The position numbers and the translations under genes were made by a program. The notes beneath the pieces are model-generated. The model was not told the DNA's origin. It searched no databases and saw nothing but the letters and a program-made list of their open reading frames with translations. Shown piece by piece: positions 32,905 through 46,237 of a DNA stretch of 64,000 nt. This DNA comes from Cymodocea nodosa (lineage: Eukaryota; Streptophyta; Magnoliopsida; Alismatales; Cymodoceaceae): positions 8,618,001-8,682,000 of the forward strand of contig CM072337.1 of assembly GCA_036874045.1 (NCBI GenBank). The letters are read 5' to 3'. Numbering within the stretch: the first letter of the stretch is position 1; each line of letters begins with the position of its first letter.

Positions 32905-35900
32905 TCATCTAATATGATTAAATGCAAATTCAGATAATGGTTTGGTGAAAATATCTGCAAGTTGTTCTTTAGTAGAGACATATTCTAAGGAAATATGACA
33001 TTTTTCAACATGGTCTCTTAGAAAATGGTGTCTAATCTTGATATGTTTTGCTCTAGAGTGTAGAATTGTATTTTTGGAGAGATTGATGGCACTACAACTG
33101 TCACAGTAAATAATGGTATTCTGAAAATTTAGCTTATAATCTGCCGAAGTTTGTTGCATCCATAAAATCTGTGCATAACATAGGCCTGCTGCCATATATT
33201 CAGCTTCAATGGTGGATAGAGCTATAGAGTTTTGTTTCCTGTTGAACCAAGAAACAAGTGAATGACCAAGCAACTAACATGTCCCACTAGTGCTTTTTCG
33301 ATCTAATTTGCATCCTGCATAATCTGCATCACTGTATCCTGTTAATATCAAATGATTCTATGAAGAATAGAATAAGCCAAAATCTTTGGTACCCTGTAGA
33401 TATTTAAATATACGTTTAACTACTTTTAAGTGTGATGCTTTTGGAGAGGTGTTTAGAATGAAAAAGTGCATATTATTAGTGGTTAAATGATGGTTAATTG
33501 CATAATATTTAGCTTATCATATGAGAATTAAGCCATTATATTATAATTGCAATGTTATATGCTTTAATTAAAAAATCTACTTAATTTTGGGGAATTAATG
33601 TTAATTTAGTACATTTCTGAACTGTCGATAAGTTGTAGGCTGTGAAATTCTTAAGTATCCGAACATATTTCAAATAGTTATGTTTAACAGACCGAACATG
33701 TTGGATAGTTACGTTTAAATTGTTGAATAGTTATGTTTTGAAAGAATATTTTATTATTTCCTGAAGTACACGTGTCAAAACCATAATGCATGACTTAAGT
33801 GAACTTTTGGTGAGTTATCTCTAACTATCTGAAATTGCAACTGGGCATCGGATAGTTATATGTGTAACTCTCCAAAATATATTTTTATTTATAAAATAAC
33901 TGTGGACACGTGTCATGTTTTGGGAAAGTGACTTAAGTGGATTTTCGGTGAGTTATCTCTAACTATCCGAAATGCATCTAAGCATCGGATAGTTAGACAT
34001 GTAACTCTCTGAAATGTTTATTTTATTATTAAACTACTGCTGACACATGTCGAGATCTGGTAGATTTACTTAAGTTATATATCGGTGAGTTATCTGTAAC
34101 TATTCGAAATGCATCTGAGCATCAGATAGTTAAGTTTGTAAGTATCCGAAATGCATATAAGCATCGGATAGTTAAATTTAGGCACGTGTTTTATAGTTAA
34201 ATCAACGAAGAAAGTACGTTGAGTTATCTGTAACTCCACGGACTATTTATTTTCTAATATGCCATTGTAGCAGTTGTAGAAACAGGACAATTGGAAGAAA
34301 AACCACGATTACACGTATCACGCAGGGAGAAGAAAGCATTGCTGTTGATATGAATGAAGGAAATCCAACCGACCATTCAAGCATAAGCAGTTACTATTGA
34401 AGAAATATAAAAGAAAAGAAGAAAAAGAAGAAAAGGGTGTGATCGATGGACGGCCAGTGTATACAGAGGAGGAGCACCGAGCTTTCTGTAGACAGTATCG
34501 GCAATTCTCCAAAGTATTACACCAACCATCGTTACCACCACTACAATCACCAACCATCGTTACCACCACCACAATCACCAACCATTGGAGGTCTGTGAGA
34601 ATACTTTCTTGATGTCGGGTCGATTCCGAGCCAAACACAGTGCCTAACAACCACTGTGAGGAGTGATCGCATCGCAGGAAGGGAAGCCATTTTCACCAAG
34701 CGCCGACTCATATTTCAAGAGATCGTAAAGCTTTTAGCCTTGGCTTCGGGTTGATGCCTATATGCTGAAGAGGAGATCATCTTGCAATTCTGGACTCGTG
34801 ATTCTATAGGGAGAGGAGACAGAATTTTAAGTGGTTTAATTTTCAGTGGTGTAATCGCGTTGCAAGTAGTGATGGAAGTATTTACTATCGAGTGAGATTA
34901 CTTTACATTTCACCTTTTGCCCATTTCCATGTTCATATTAAAACAAAAATACCAAAAACAATTTATCTATGTTTGTATGTTGACTTTGAGTGTTGTATTG
35001 TTTGTGTTGTATCGTGATTAATGTTATCTTTGTCAGTGTTGTGATTGTTTTATGTTTGTTTTAGTTTTACAGTTTACTGAAATTGGTTCATTCAAAAGAC
35101 TAAAAGATTTTAATGGTTACTGTTTGAATTATCTGAATGTTAGTATGCTTAATGATAAATCCAGTGTTTACTAACATTAAAGAGCTTAATTGATGTTATT
35201 TACAATCTATGGAATCGCCCAATGGTTGGCCGAATTCCTCTGTAAATAGCAATATTTAAAAAGAAAAGACAGGCTCGTGGAGTTAACTTAAGTCCACGAG
35301 GTTAGTCCGTTGAGTTAGCCATAACTCAACGAACTTTGTCCGTTGAATTAACTGTAATTCAACGGAGGGCTTATTGAAGATACAAATTTGATTGTTAACA
35401 AACAGACATTTCTCAGTTCTTAAGCAATTCCCTATGGGATCGACCTATACTTGCACACTGATACAATAGACACTAAGCACTTGCAGTTAAAGTACAAATT
35501 GGAATTAATATCTAAATTGTATGAAAGGTTGTTTGTTTACTTCTAAAAGAAAAAGAATAGGCTTAAAGCTAAATTAACTAAGTGAAAACAGAAGTAACAA
35601 ATCAAAGTTTTTCTAGTGTCGTGCTAGGAAAATCCAAACAAGAGGCTTGATATCTTGCACAAGCACAAACACTGAACATTATGTCTAGTCTACTAGCTGT
35701 TAGATACAGAAGTGATCCAATCATGCCTCTGTATTTCTTTTGATCTACTGAAATGCCAGAGATGTCCTTATCAAGTTTTTCATTTGAGTTCATGGGAGTA
35801 CTTGCTGCTTTGGATTTATCCATACCAAATTTTAAGAGAATCTCTTTGCAAAATTTTTCTTAATTCAAGAAAATGCTATGCTGAAGTTGATGAATTTGTA

Positions 35901-38900
35901 ATCCTAGAAAGAATTTTAATTCTCCCATAAGACTCATCTTAAATTCATTCTTCATTAAGATTTGAAAATCATGACATAGTTTCTCATGTGTAGCACCAAA
36001 AATGATATCATCCATGTAGATCTGAATAATCAACATATGAGAACTTTTTGATTTGATAAATAAAGTGTTGTCTGCAGTTCCTATGTTAAACTGATTCTCA
36101 AGAAGGAAACTCTTTAGTTTATCATACCATGCACGTGGTGCTTGCTTCAAACCATAGAGAGCTTTATTCAGTTTGTATACATGGTTTGGTCTTTCTTCAT
36201 CTTCAAAACCTGGTGGCTGTTCTACATATACTTCTTCTTGCAGAATGCCATTAAGAAATGCACTTTTAACATCCATCTGATAAAGCTTGATTTTCATACT
36301 GCTTGCAAAGGCAAGCAACATTCTAATTGCTTCAAGTCTTGCAATAGGTGCAAAAGTTTCTTCATAGTCGATTCCTTCTCGCTGGTTGTATCCCTGAGCA
36401 ACAAGTCTAGCTTTATTTTTGATAATATTGCCATTATTATCAAGTTTGTTCTTAAACACCCATCTAGTTCCAATAATTGATTTTTTGATGGACTTTTCAA
36501 TTAAATTCCAGACTTCATTTTTCTTGAACTGATTTAGTTCCTCTTGCATGGCCATAATCTAGTATTCATCATTGCAAGCTTCTTCAACTGTTGAAGGTTC
36601 AAGTTCAGACACAAAAGCACAATAATTTTGCTTCTTGTTTGAACACCTTGATTTATATTCCCAATAATTTGTCCAATGGGATGTCCAGACTTTGTCTTCT
36701 ATGCTTTTTCTGTCATAGTAGGTGTAGGCAGTGTTGAACTATCCTTTTTCTGAGGAATTTTCTGATTTGTTGATTCACTTTCACTTTCACTATCTATTTT
36801 TAGCTTCTTCAATTTTCCTACCATGTCTTCATCAAAGGATACATTCATTGACTCTTCTACTCTTCTTTCATGTTCAAAATAGACCTTGTAAGCCTTGCTT
36901 CTCGAAGAGTATCAAAATAGACAAGTAGAGTAGGATCAGACTTTGCATCAAATTTGTCCTTTTGATCCTTAGTATTAAGCACAAAACATCTTGATCCAAA
37001 GACTTTGAAATATCCAACATTTGGTATTTTACCATACCATAATTCAAAAGGTGTCTTATATAGGATAGGTCTAAGATGAGTTCTGTTTATAGAGTAACAT
37101 GTAGTATTTACAGCTTCAGCCCATAAAGACTTTGGTAGATCAGATGCATTAAGAATTGTCCTTGCCATTTCTTGTACTGATCTATTTTTCCTTTCTACAA
37201 CTCCATTCTGTGCAAGAGTTCTTGGACATGAGAATTCATGCAGTATGCCAAAGGAATTGCATAATTCTTCAAATTCAGAATTTTCAAATTCACCTCCATG
37301 ATCACTTCTGATCTTCTTCATAGTCAATTCTTTTTCATTTTGAATTCTATTATAGAGATGTTTGAATTCATAGTAGGCTTCATTCTTGTGTGTTAAGAAA
37401 ATAACTCAAGTGAATCTTGTGTAATCATCAACTACCACTAAGGTATATTTTCTTCCTCCTAAACTAGTTGTTTGTGTAGGACCAAATAGGTCCATATGCA
37501 ATAGATATAATGGTTGACGTGTGGCAATGTCTTCAATACTCTTGTGTGCTGATTTCTTTTGTTTTCCAATTGTACAGTCACTACATAATTTATCTCTCTT
37601 GAATTTAAGCTTAGGCACACCTCTAACAAGATCATGTTTGGTCAATTCTCTTAGAAGTCTCATGTTCACATGATTTAATCTTTTATGCCATAACTATTCA
37701 TCTTCATTAGAAGCAACTAAACATGCATCACTAGATATATTATCACATGGAAATTCCAAAGCATAAATTGAATTATTTCTATATCTAGTAAATTTGATTT
37801 CATGTGTATCCTGTTGTAATATAAAACAATTTTCTATAGTAAAGAGTATACTGTAACCTTTGTCACATAATTGACCTACACTTAGCAGATTCTGTTTTAA
37901 ACCATTTACATGTAAGACATTTTCTATTTTTCCACTTTTAGATGCAACATTTCCTATGGCAGTAATTCTACATTTTTCATTGTTACCAAACTTAACAGAT
38001 CCTAAATTTATTGATTTAACAGATTCCAGAAATCTTTTCTTACCTGTCATATGCTTTGAGCATCCACTGTCAATAATCCACTTGGACATTTGAGCTTTCT
38101 TGTCCATGCAGTCCTGCAAATCATGTTGAAATTAAGACTTTTGGTACCCATATTTTCTTGGGTCCATTAGTGTTAGTCCTTTGTATATTGAACCTGTTAC
38201 CTTTTGGTAGTCATATAGAAGTAGATCTCTTCTTAATGACAAAAATAGTTGTGTCATCTCTGTAAGATCTAATTTTTCCACCACAGTAGGGAGTTTCCTG
38301 TGGTACAGCATACCCTAGGCCAAATTTACTTCTTCCTATTCTTTGGGATCCTATGATTTTGTTTAAACTGTTTTCACCTTTAGTTAATTTACATACAATT
38401 TTCTTTAAATCAGTAACTTCAGATAACACATTCTTATTTTCTTCTTTCAGATCAAAATTTTTACAACTATAGCTATCCATTTTAGTTTTTAATTCCCTAA
38501 TATCAACTAGGGCTTTTTCTAATTCAGCAAAAACATCTTCTAGATGGAAATTTAAACTCTTTAATTCTTTCTTATACTTCTTACATTTTACATATAAGTT
38601 ATCTATTATACAGAGAAGACTATCTATATTTACATCATCATTCTCTTTTTTTGAGCAATAAGATGTAGAGCATACCTCTTGTGCAGCAAAGCACACGTTT
38701 GCAGATGCCTCTTCATCTGAGTCTGATGAGCTGTTGGATGAACTACTATCATCCCATGCGGCTTTCAAAGCCATTTTCTTCTTATTCTTCCTCTTCCATT
38801 TTTGTTTGTCCTCCTCCTATTGAAAAGGACAATAAAGTTGAATGTGTCCCAATTTCTTTCACTTGTAGCATGTAGGGACTTTTGATCTTGAGTAGCTGGC

Positions 38901-39664
38901 TTTGCCTCCTTGTCTCATCATCTTTCTGAAATTTCTGGCTAGTAGTAACACTTCATCCTCATCCGAGCTTGGTTGGTCTTCTGTTGAAGGAAAGGCTAGT
39001 TCTTTCTTTTTCTCAGCCTTTCTTTTAGTGACTCCTTCTTCTCTCCATTCCTTCATTTGGACTTCATGGGCCAGAAGATTTCCCAACAGATCTTCAACTG
39101 AATAGTTGTTCAAATCCTTTGAATCTTGTATGGAAGTAGACTTCTACTTCCATTCGACTATCAAGCTTCTTAGGATCTTTTGTACCTGTTCACGATTAGA
39201 AAAACTCCTTCCAAGGCCTCTTAGTTCATTCACAATTTCTGTGAATCTAGAAAACATTTAAGTAATACTTTCTTTTCAAGCATTTTGAATAATTCATATT
39301 TTCTTAACAAAATGCTGATTTTAGTATCTTTAACTTGGTTAGTTCCTTCATATGTAATTTGAAGGATCTTCCAAGCTTCATGAGAGAATTTACAAGCTGA
39401 TATTTTATTATACTGTTCACCAGTTAGTGCACAGTAAATGGAATTAAGCCCACTAGCATCCATCTGGATGATTTTTTCATCCTCCTCAGTCTAGTCACTT
39501 TCATGACTGATTGGAATTGGTGTACCATGTACAACCATTCTCCAAAGTTTCACATCTATACTCCTGAGAAAGTACTCCATCCTATTTTTCCAGTAGCTAT
39601 AATTGCTACCATCATATAGGGGAGGTCGATGGATATTCTAACCCTCTGCAGTGTGGAAAGTCAT
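32905..39664 (-). pseudogene. C gag-pol (Ty1/copia), broken and split by a solo LTR
   Basis: The start ATG is at 39664. Gag begins with RPPLYDGSNYSYWKNRMEYF. The zinc knuckle near 38860 reads CYK, stop, KKLGHIQLYC: the second Cys codon has become TGA. Protease has WIIDSGCSKHMTG (near 38080). Integrase has LLHMDLFGP, VVVDDYTRF and, after the gap near 37330-37400, SDHGGEFENSEFEELC with the final Glu in GVVERKNRS. RT (about 36550-35900) has [27 protein letters not shown] and YMDD. RNase H has STIEAEYMAAG and a C-terminal KHIKIRHHFLRDHV. Many stops and frameshifts occur. The frame resumes exactly across the solo LTR at 33450-35640 when one copy of its duplication is removed. Confidence 0.92.
33450..35640 (+). 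mobile_element. A-type solo LTR inside C RNase H
   Basis: This 2191-bp LTR runs from TGTTTAGAATG to ATCCAAACA. The duplication AGAGG is perfect (33445-33449 and 35641-35645). It is closely similar to the A1 3' LTR, with a TATAAAAG box at 34406-34413 and the same tandem U3 units. Its orientation is opposite to C. Confidence 0.95.
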
Positions 39665-39702
39665 AATCTCAGATGGTTAAATCTATTAACAAGATCAACC
39701 TT

Positions 39703-39714
39703 GCTCTGATACCA
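39703..39714 (-). promoter_or_regulatory. Primer-binding site of C, initiator tRNA-Met type
   Basis: On the minus strand it is TGGTATCAGAGC, the standard copia site, two bases after the LTR. Confidence 0.9.
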
Positions 39715-39716
39715 AT

Positions 39717-41079
39717 TGTTAGGACCTTATGACTTACCAGAGGGGGGGTGAATGATAATAATTTGTTTCTTTAGCTTTTTAATGGTAGATTGATATAAAG
39801 AATTAGCAAGCACACAATAAAAGAAAACACACAAAGATTTTAGGTGGTTCACCACTAACGGCTAGTCCACCCCCAAGGGATACTTGGGCTTTACTAAACT
39901 TTCACAAACTTACAATCACTTACTTTAAGGTTAAAACAAGAACCAACCATTCACTTGAGCTTTCTGGTCATAGCTCCAACCAATCTTTCTCTAAAGTTTT
40001 GATCCGTGTACTTCAATAAACACTAGCTTGAAAGTATCAGAATTGAGTGCATGATGAGCTTCTGAAATTGAGTCTGTAAATGTTGAAGATGATTTGATCT
40101 CTAAGGCTTTCTTCTATTGAGCTTGGTGTAAATATATGTATGAGCAAAAGCTTAGCTAATTCTGTTGTTTGTAGCTTGTATATATACTAAACATGTGTAA
40201 CGATCATATTTTTCTTCCAATGGATGTATTCTACTGTACTTGATTGGATTTCAGTCCCAAATATGGTAAGTTATCGTTTAAGAAGATATTTCAAGATATC
40301 CTTCTGATTTTCTCAACCTTTCGGATAGTTAGCTGTGTAACTCTCCCAAGGATGTTTGTAACTCACTGAAAAATCACTTAAGTCTTTCTGCCATGTAGGA
40401 TTTCAAATCGTACAATGAGAGCTGTCATTCAATCAGATACTTGCAGCTGTAACTTACCGAACTGTTATTTAACTATCAAATAGTTAGCTACAGTAACCCT
40501 CCGAAATCCTTCATTAAGTTTTCGACTGCTTTATTTAATTCAGCACATGCATAATAGACTGACTTAAGTTTTAGATGGTTATACCTGTAGCTCACCGAAA
40601 CGCTTCAAGATTTTGGATAGTTAACTCTAGTAACTTTCCGATTTTCCTTTTAAGCTTCTGTTTGGATTTTTGTACATGGGAAATTCAATGACTTTAAGCT
40701 TCGAATGGTTATTCCTGTAACTCACCGAAACTCTTCAAGATTTCGGATAGTTAACTCCAGTAACTTTCCAATTCTTCATACATCCATCTTTTTAACTCTT
40801 CGAAAACCTTCTAACTGTCGGATACTTAATCTTCTAACTATCCGATTGTATTGCTATTGCTTTATACTGCCTTTCGGATACTTAGATTGTTAACTCATTG
40901 AAAATATTTCTCTTTCGAATAGTTAGGCTTGGTAACCTTCCAAAGTCCTTTTTATCACTTGTAGCAAACTTTGAACTGTCTGTATCAACTTCTGCTCTCT
41001 TGTTGACTGTTAAGCTTGAGAAATACAATTTAAAACCTCACATTGATTTTTGCATTATTGAAATCTAGAGGTCCTTTCA
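39717..41079 (-). repeat. C 5' LTR
   Basis: This 1363-bp LTR is uninterrupted. From 40310 to 40940 it is a string of TCGGATAGTTA, CTCTCCGAA and CTCACCGAAA words. The right end at 41079 is fixed by the CCTAT duplication. Confidence 0.92.
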
Positions 41080-41345
41080 CCTATCACATAACAATTTAGA
41101 AATATTTCTCAATTTCATCTATTCTACTTTAGTTCTATGAATAACATCTTCTATAATTTCATTATCACTACTTATTATATATCTTAAATATTTAAAAGTT
41201 TTACTTTTATGTATCACATGACCATCTAATGTATCCCTTCATTTTTATTCCTACTTTCATTGAATCTAAATTCCATACATTCAATTTTTAACCTACTCAA
41301 TCTATATCCTTTAGGTTGTAAAGTATTTGTCTTTGTTTCTAATTT
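41080..41345 (-). pseudogene. Decayed LINE reverse transcriptase, 5' part of the split copy
   Basis: On the minus strand a frame reads LQPKGYRLSRLKIECMEFRF, matching the LESKGFRLSRTKTEYM-type motif of plant LINE RTs, followed by traces of a KTFKYL segment. The rest of the copy is at 28980-29406, beyond element C. Many stops are present. Confidence 0.7.
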
Positions 41346-41522
41346 AAAACTAATTCATCGGTATATCGATGGAAATATTTGCATGTTAAACATTATGAGC
41401 CCTAGATACTTGATGGTTAATTGGTATACTGATGGGAAAAAACTTGATATGCTAGATGTTATGAGCTTAGACAAATAGTATGCTATTTTGCAATATGGTA
41501 TTCCATTTTTGCTCTAGAGAGT
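41346..41522. other. Short unassigned spacer
   Basis: No gene is seen. Short related segments around TGTTAAACATTATGAGC and GCTAGATGTTATGAGC (about 41385 and 41450) form an imperfect direct repeat of about 68 bp. The last five bases, AGAGT, recur at 43346-43350. Confidence 0.4.
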
Positions 41523-43321
41523 TGTTTAGAATGAAAAAGTGCATAATATTAACAGTTAAATGATGGTTAATTGCATAATATTTAGCTTATCATATGAGAA
41601 TTAAGCCATTATGTTATAATTGCACTATTATATGCTTTAATGAAAGAATCTGCATAATTTAAAGGAATTAACGTTAATTAAGTATATTTATGAACTGTCG
41701 ATAAGTTGCAGGCTTTGAAATTCCTTAGTATCCAAATTTTCTGTTATTTTAGAGAGTTGTATTGCATGTACTGGACAGTTATGTTTTTAACGTTTAAAGA
41801 ATATTTTATTATTTTTTGGAATACACGTGTTGAAACCATAATGCATGACTTAAGTAAATTTTCGGTAAGTTATCTGTTAACTATCCAAAATGCATTTGAG
41901 TATCAGATAGTTGAGGTTTGTAAGTATTCGAAACATTTGAACTAGTTATTTCTTTATTGTAGGTATTTTATAGTTAAATCAACAAAGTAAGTCCGTTGAG
42001 TTATTTGTAACTCCATGGACCATTTATTTTCTAATATGTCACTGTAGCAATTGCAAAAATAGGACATTCGAAGGAAAACCACAATTACAAGTATCACACA
42101 GGAATTCACTCATGGAATGAAGAAGAAATCACCATCGTTGATATGAATGAAGAAAATCCAACTAATCAATTAAGTAGAAGCAGTTACTATTGAAAGAAAT
42201 ATAAAAGAAGAGGAAAAAGACAGAGAAAGTGTGTGTGTAGAGGTGGAGGATCATGCTAACTACAAGAAGTGTTGGAAGTTCCTTGAAGCTCCACATCACC
42301 ACCAAAATCACCAATCATTGAAGGTCTGTGAGGATACTTTCCTGATGTCGGGTCGATTTCGAGCCAAACACGGTGACCGACAATCACTATGAGGAGTGAT
42401 TGCATCGCGGGAAGGGAAGTCATTTTCACCAATCATCGACTCATATCTCAAGTGATTGTAAAGCTTCTAGCCTTGGTTTCAGGTTGATGCTAGTATGCTG
42501 AAGAGGTGATCATCTTACAATTTTGGATTCGCAATTCTATAGGGAGAGGAGGCAAGATTGTAAGTGATTAAGTTTTTACTATCAATAGAGATTTTTACAT
42601 TTCACCTTTCATTCATATTTAAGGACATATCAAAACAAAAATACCAAAAATAATAAATTATCTATGTTTACATTTAGTATTAAAGTATTGTATTGTTTGT
42701 TTTGTATTATGATTAATGTTATCATTACTAGTATTGTGAATGCTTTATGTTTGTTTGATTCAAAAAATAGAAAATAATTTTACAGTTTATTGAAATTGAT
42801 TCATTCTAGATACCTAAAGATTTTAGTGGTTATTGTTTGAAATATCTAAATGTTAGTGTTGCTTAATGATAAATATAATATTAACTAACATTAAAGATCT
42901 TAATTGATATTATTTACATTCTGTGGAACAGCCCAATGGTTGGTCAAATTCCTCTGTAAATAGTAGTATTTAACTAGAGAGATAGGCTCGTGGAGTTAAC
43001 TTAAGTCTATAAGGTCAGTCCATTGAGTTAACTATAACTCTATGAACTAGGTCCGTTGTGTTAATTGTAACTCAACAGAGTGTTTAACTAATCACATTTA
43101 AACTCCAATATAAAAATAGAAACAGTACACAATTCTTACTCAATCTCTATGGGATCGACCTGTACTTACACACAAATACAATATACACTGTACACTTGTA
43201 GTTAAAATATAAATTGGAATTAATATCTAATTTTTGTGAAAGGTTGTTTGTTTACTTCTAAAAGTAATTATTGATATAAGCATAAAAACAAATTAAACAA
43301 GTTTTCTAGTGTCGCTTAACA
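41523..43321 (+). repeat. A2: A-type LTR, divergent
   Basis: It starts TGTTTAGAATG and shares the R-U5 block and a TATAAAAG box (42200-42207), but U3 is shorter, with one TATCCAAAA-type unit. The right end is taken at TTAACA by comparison with A1; it could lie about 20 bases further. No internal region follows, so it is a solo or truncated copy. Confidence 0.75.
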
Positions 43322-43350
43322 AATAGAAGTTAACAAATCAATAAAAGAGT

Positions 43351-44369
43351 TGTTTAGAATGAAATTATGCATAATATTAGTAGTTAATAAATAGTTAATT
43401 GTATCGTATTTAGCTTATTATATGAGAATTAAGCTATTATGCTACATTTATACAATTACAGGTCTTAATTAAAAAAAATGCATAATTTAAAGCAATTAAA
43501 TGTTAATTAAGGATTATTTTTGAAAGATTGAAAATCTAGTTTACATATGGTTTTATAGTATTAAGTTTACAGAGCCTTGTAATATTACTAAGGTAAGTTT
43601 ATAGAACCTCGTAATATTACTACGATAAGTTTATGGAACCTTGTAAAGTTAGGAATTATTTCACACGTTTAATTATGAATGATTAGAAATTACTTCTTTT
43701 ACATATTAAGTGTAAGTGCTATATAAATATTTTTCTATTAAATTGTAGAACTGAACGAGTTCGTTGAGTTGCACTTAACTCAACGAGGTTGGTCCATTGA
43801 GTTATAGTTAAGTCAACAGAGTAAGTCCATCGTGTTACATTAACTCCACAAACCAGTTATTTTCTAATTTTCGATTGTGAGCAGTTGTAGGAAATTTGAA
43901 GGAAACCACGTTGCATGAATCACACCATGATTTTAATTTTGGAATGAAGAAGTAATCACCAATGTTGATGTGAAGTAAGGAAATCTAACTAGTGATTTCG
44001 GTAGAAGTAGTTATTACTGAAAGAAATATATAAGGAAAAGAAAAAGAACAAAGAAGGGGGAGAGAACCGCACTTACTATAGAAAGGTTAGACGTTCCTTG
44101 AGCTCCCACTAATACCACCATTACTACCATTCATCAAAGGTCTATGAGGATACTTTCTAGATGTTGGGTCGATTCCAAGCCAAACATGGTGACTGACAAC
44201 TACTGTGAGGAGTGATTTCGTCATAGAAAGGAAGGACATTTTCACCAAGCACCAAATCATCTCTCAAAAGATAGTAAAGCTTCTAGCCTTGGTTTCAGGT
44301 TGATGCTGCTATGCTGAAAAGGAGATCAACTTACAAAAGTCTAGGTTCATAATCCAATAGGGAGAGGAG
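43351..44369 (+). repeat. A2': truncated A-type LTR with its own U3
   Basis: It starts TGTTTAGAATG and breaks off after GGGAGAGGAG in U5. In place of the TATCCGAAA units its U3 carries a 32-bp tandem repeat (43562-43655). The 32 bases between it and A3 are unassigned. Confidence 0.75.
43562..43655 (+). repeat. 32-bp tandem repeat, nearly three units
   Basis: Units start TAAGTTTA at 43562, 43594 and 43626; the first two contain GTAATATTACTA. The repeat is limited to this LTR within the window. Confidence 0.75.
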
Positions 44370-44401
44370 TGTTGAAATTCGAACGGACCTTTCTAGTTGA
44401 T

Positions 44402-46130
44402 TATTTAGAATGAAAAAGTGCATAATATTAACGGTTAAATGATGGTTAATTACATAATATTTAGCTTATAATATGAGAATTAAGCCATTATGTTATAATT
44501 GCACTATTATATGCCTTAATGAAAGAATCTGCATAATTTCAGGAAATTAATGTTAATTAAGTACATTTCTGAACTGTTAGAGAATTATAGGCTTTTTAAT
44601 TCCTAAGTTTTCAAATTTTTTGCTATTTTGGAGAGTTATATTTCATGTACCAGACAGTTATGTTTTAAATGCTTAAAGAATATTTTATTATTTCCTAGAG
44701 TGCACGTGTTTTATAGTTAAATCAAAGAAGTAAGTCCGTTGAGTTACACTAACTACACATACCATTTATTTTCTAACATGCCACTGTAGGAGTTGTAGAA
44801 ATAGAAAATTCGAAGGAAACCACAATTGCACGTATCATGCAAGAATTCACTTGTGGAATGAAGAAGAAATCACCATCGTTGATATGAATGAAGGAAATCC
44901 AACCGATCATTTAAGTAGAAACAATTACTACTGAAAGAAATATAAAAGAAGAGGAGAAAGATGAAGAAAGTGTGGGGGAGAGAGGTGGAGAACCATGCTA
45001 ACTGCAGGAAGCATTGGAAGTTCCCTAAAGTTCCACACCACCACCAAAATCATCAACCATCGAAGGTCTGTGAGGATACCTTCTGGATGTCGGGTCGATT
45101 CTGAGCTAAACACGGTGATTGACAACCATTGTGAGGAGTGATTGTGTCACAGGAAGGAAAGCCATTTTCATCAGGCACCAACTCATATCTCAGGAGATCG
45201 TAAAGCTTCTAGCCTTGGTTTTGAGTTGATGCTAGTATGCTGAAGAGGAGATCAACTTACAATTCTTGATTCGCGATTCTATAGGGAGAGGAGGCAAGAC
45301 TGTAAGCGATTAAGTTTTCAGTGGTGTAATCGCGTTGCATGTAGTGACAAAAGTTTTTACTATGGATAGAGATTTTTACATTTCACCTTTCACTCACCTT
45401 CAAGAACATATCAAAACAAAAATACCAAAAACAACTAATTATCTGTGTTTGTTTACATTTAGTATTAAAGTGTTGTATTGTTTGTTTTGTATCGTGATTA
45501 ATGCTATCATTGTTAGTATTGTGAATGTTTTATGTTTATTTGATTCAGAAAATAGAAAATAATTTTATTATTTACTAAACTTGATTCGTACAAAATACTA
45601 AAATTTTTAATAGTTACTATTTGAAATATCTGAATGTTAGTGTTGTTTAATGACAAATCTCAGATTAAAGAGCTTAATTGATGTTATTTACATTCTGTGG
45701 AACTGCCTAATGGATGGCTGAATTCCTTTGTGAATAACAATATTTAACTCGAAAGGTAGGCTCGTCGAGTTAATTTAAGTCCACAGGTTAGTCCATTGAG
45801 TTAACCATAACTCCACGAACTAAGTCTGTTGAGTTATAGTTAACTCAACAGAGTGCTTAACTGGACACATATAAACTCTAATATAAAAATAAAAATAGTA
45901 TACATTTCTTACTCAATCTCTATGGGATCGACCTGTACTTGCACACAAATACAATATACACTATGTACTTGCAGTTAAAAATACAAATTGGATTTAATAT
46001 CTAATTTGTGTGAAAGGTTGTTTGTTTACTTCTAAAAGAATTTATTAATATAAGCATAAAAATAAATCAAACAAGTTTTCTGACATCGCTTAATAGACAA
46101 GTTTCTGATTTAACTTTTTACAACAATACA
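44402..46130 (+). repeat. A3 5' LTR
   Basis: This 1729-bp A-type LTR has its first two bases changed to TA. It has a TATAAAAG box at 44941-44948 and the shared R-U5 block, and ends AATACA seven bases before the PBS. Confidence 0.85.
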
Positions 46131-46137
46131 AGTTTTT

Positions 46138-46155
46138 TAGCACCGTTGTTGGGGA
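46138..46155 (+). promoter_or_regulatory. Primer-binding site of A3
   Basis: TAGCACCGTTGTTGGGGA is a worn tRNA-Asp-type site at the same place as in A1. Confidence 0.7.
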
Positions 46156-46237
46156 TTGAGAAGCTAAGCAACTGTGAGTGCTATTTTGTCTTAATAGCAG
46201 AGGGAGTGTTGTGTGTTTTTATTATATAATTGAGAAT

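Larger units (their letters stand above)
29407..41079 (-). mobile_element. C: complete Ty1/copia element with two nested solo LTRs
   Basis: Both LTRs, PBS, PPT and a full set of gag, PR, INT, RT and RNase H remnants are present, all on the minus strand. The target-site duplication CCTAT is perfect (29402-29406 and 41080-41084). With the nested LTRs and their duplications taken out, the element is about 7.7 kb and both LTRs are 1363 bp. It was inserted into an older LINE. A B-type solo LTR later entered its 3' LTR and an A-type solo LTR entered its RNase H part. Confidence 0.92.
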
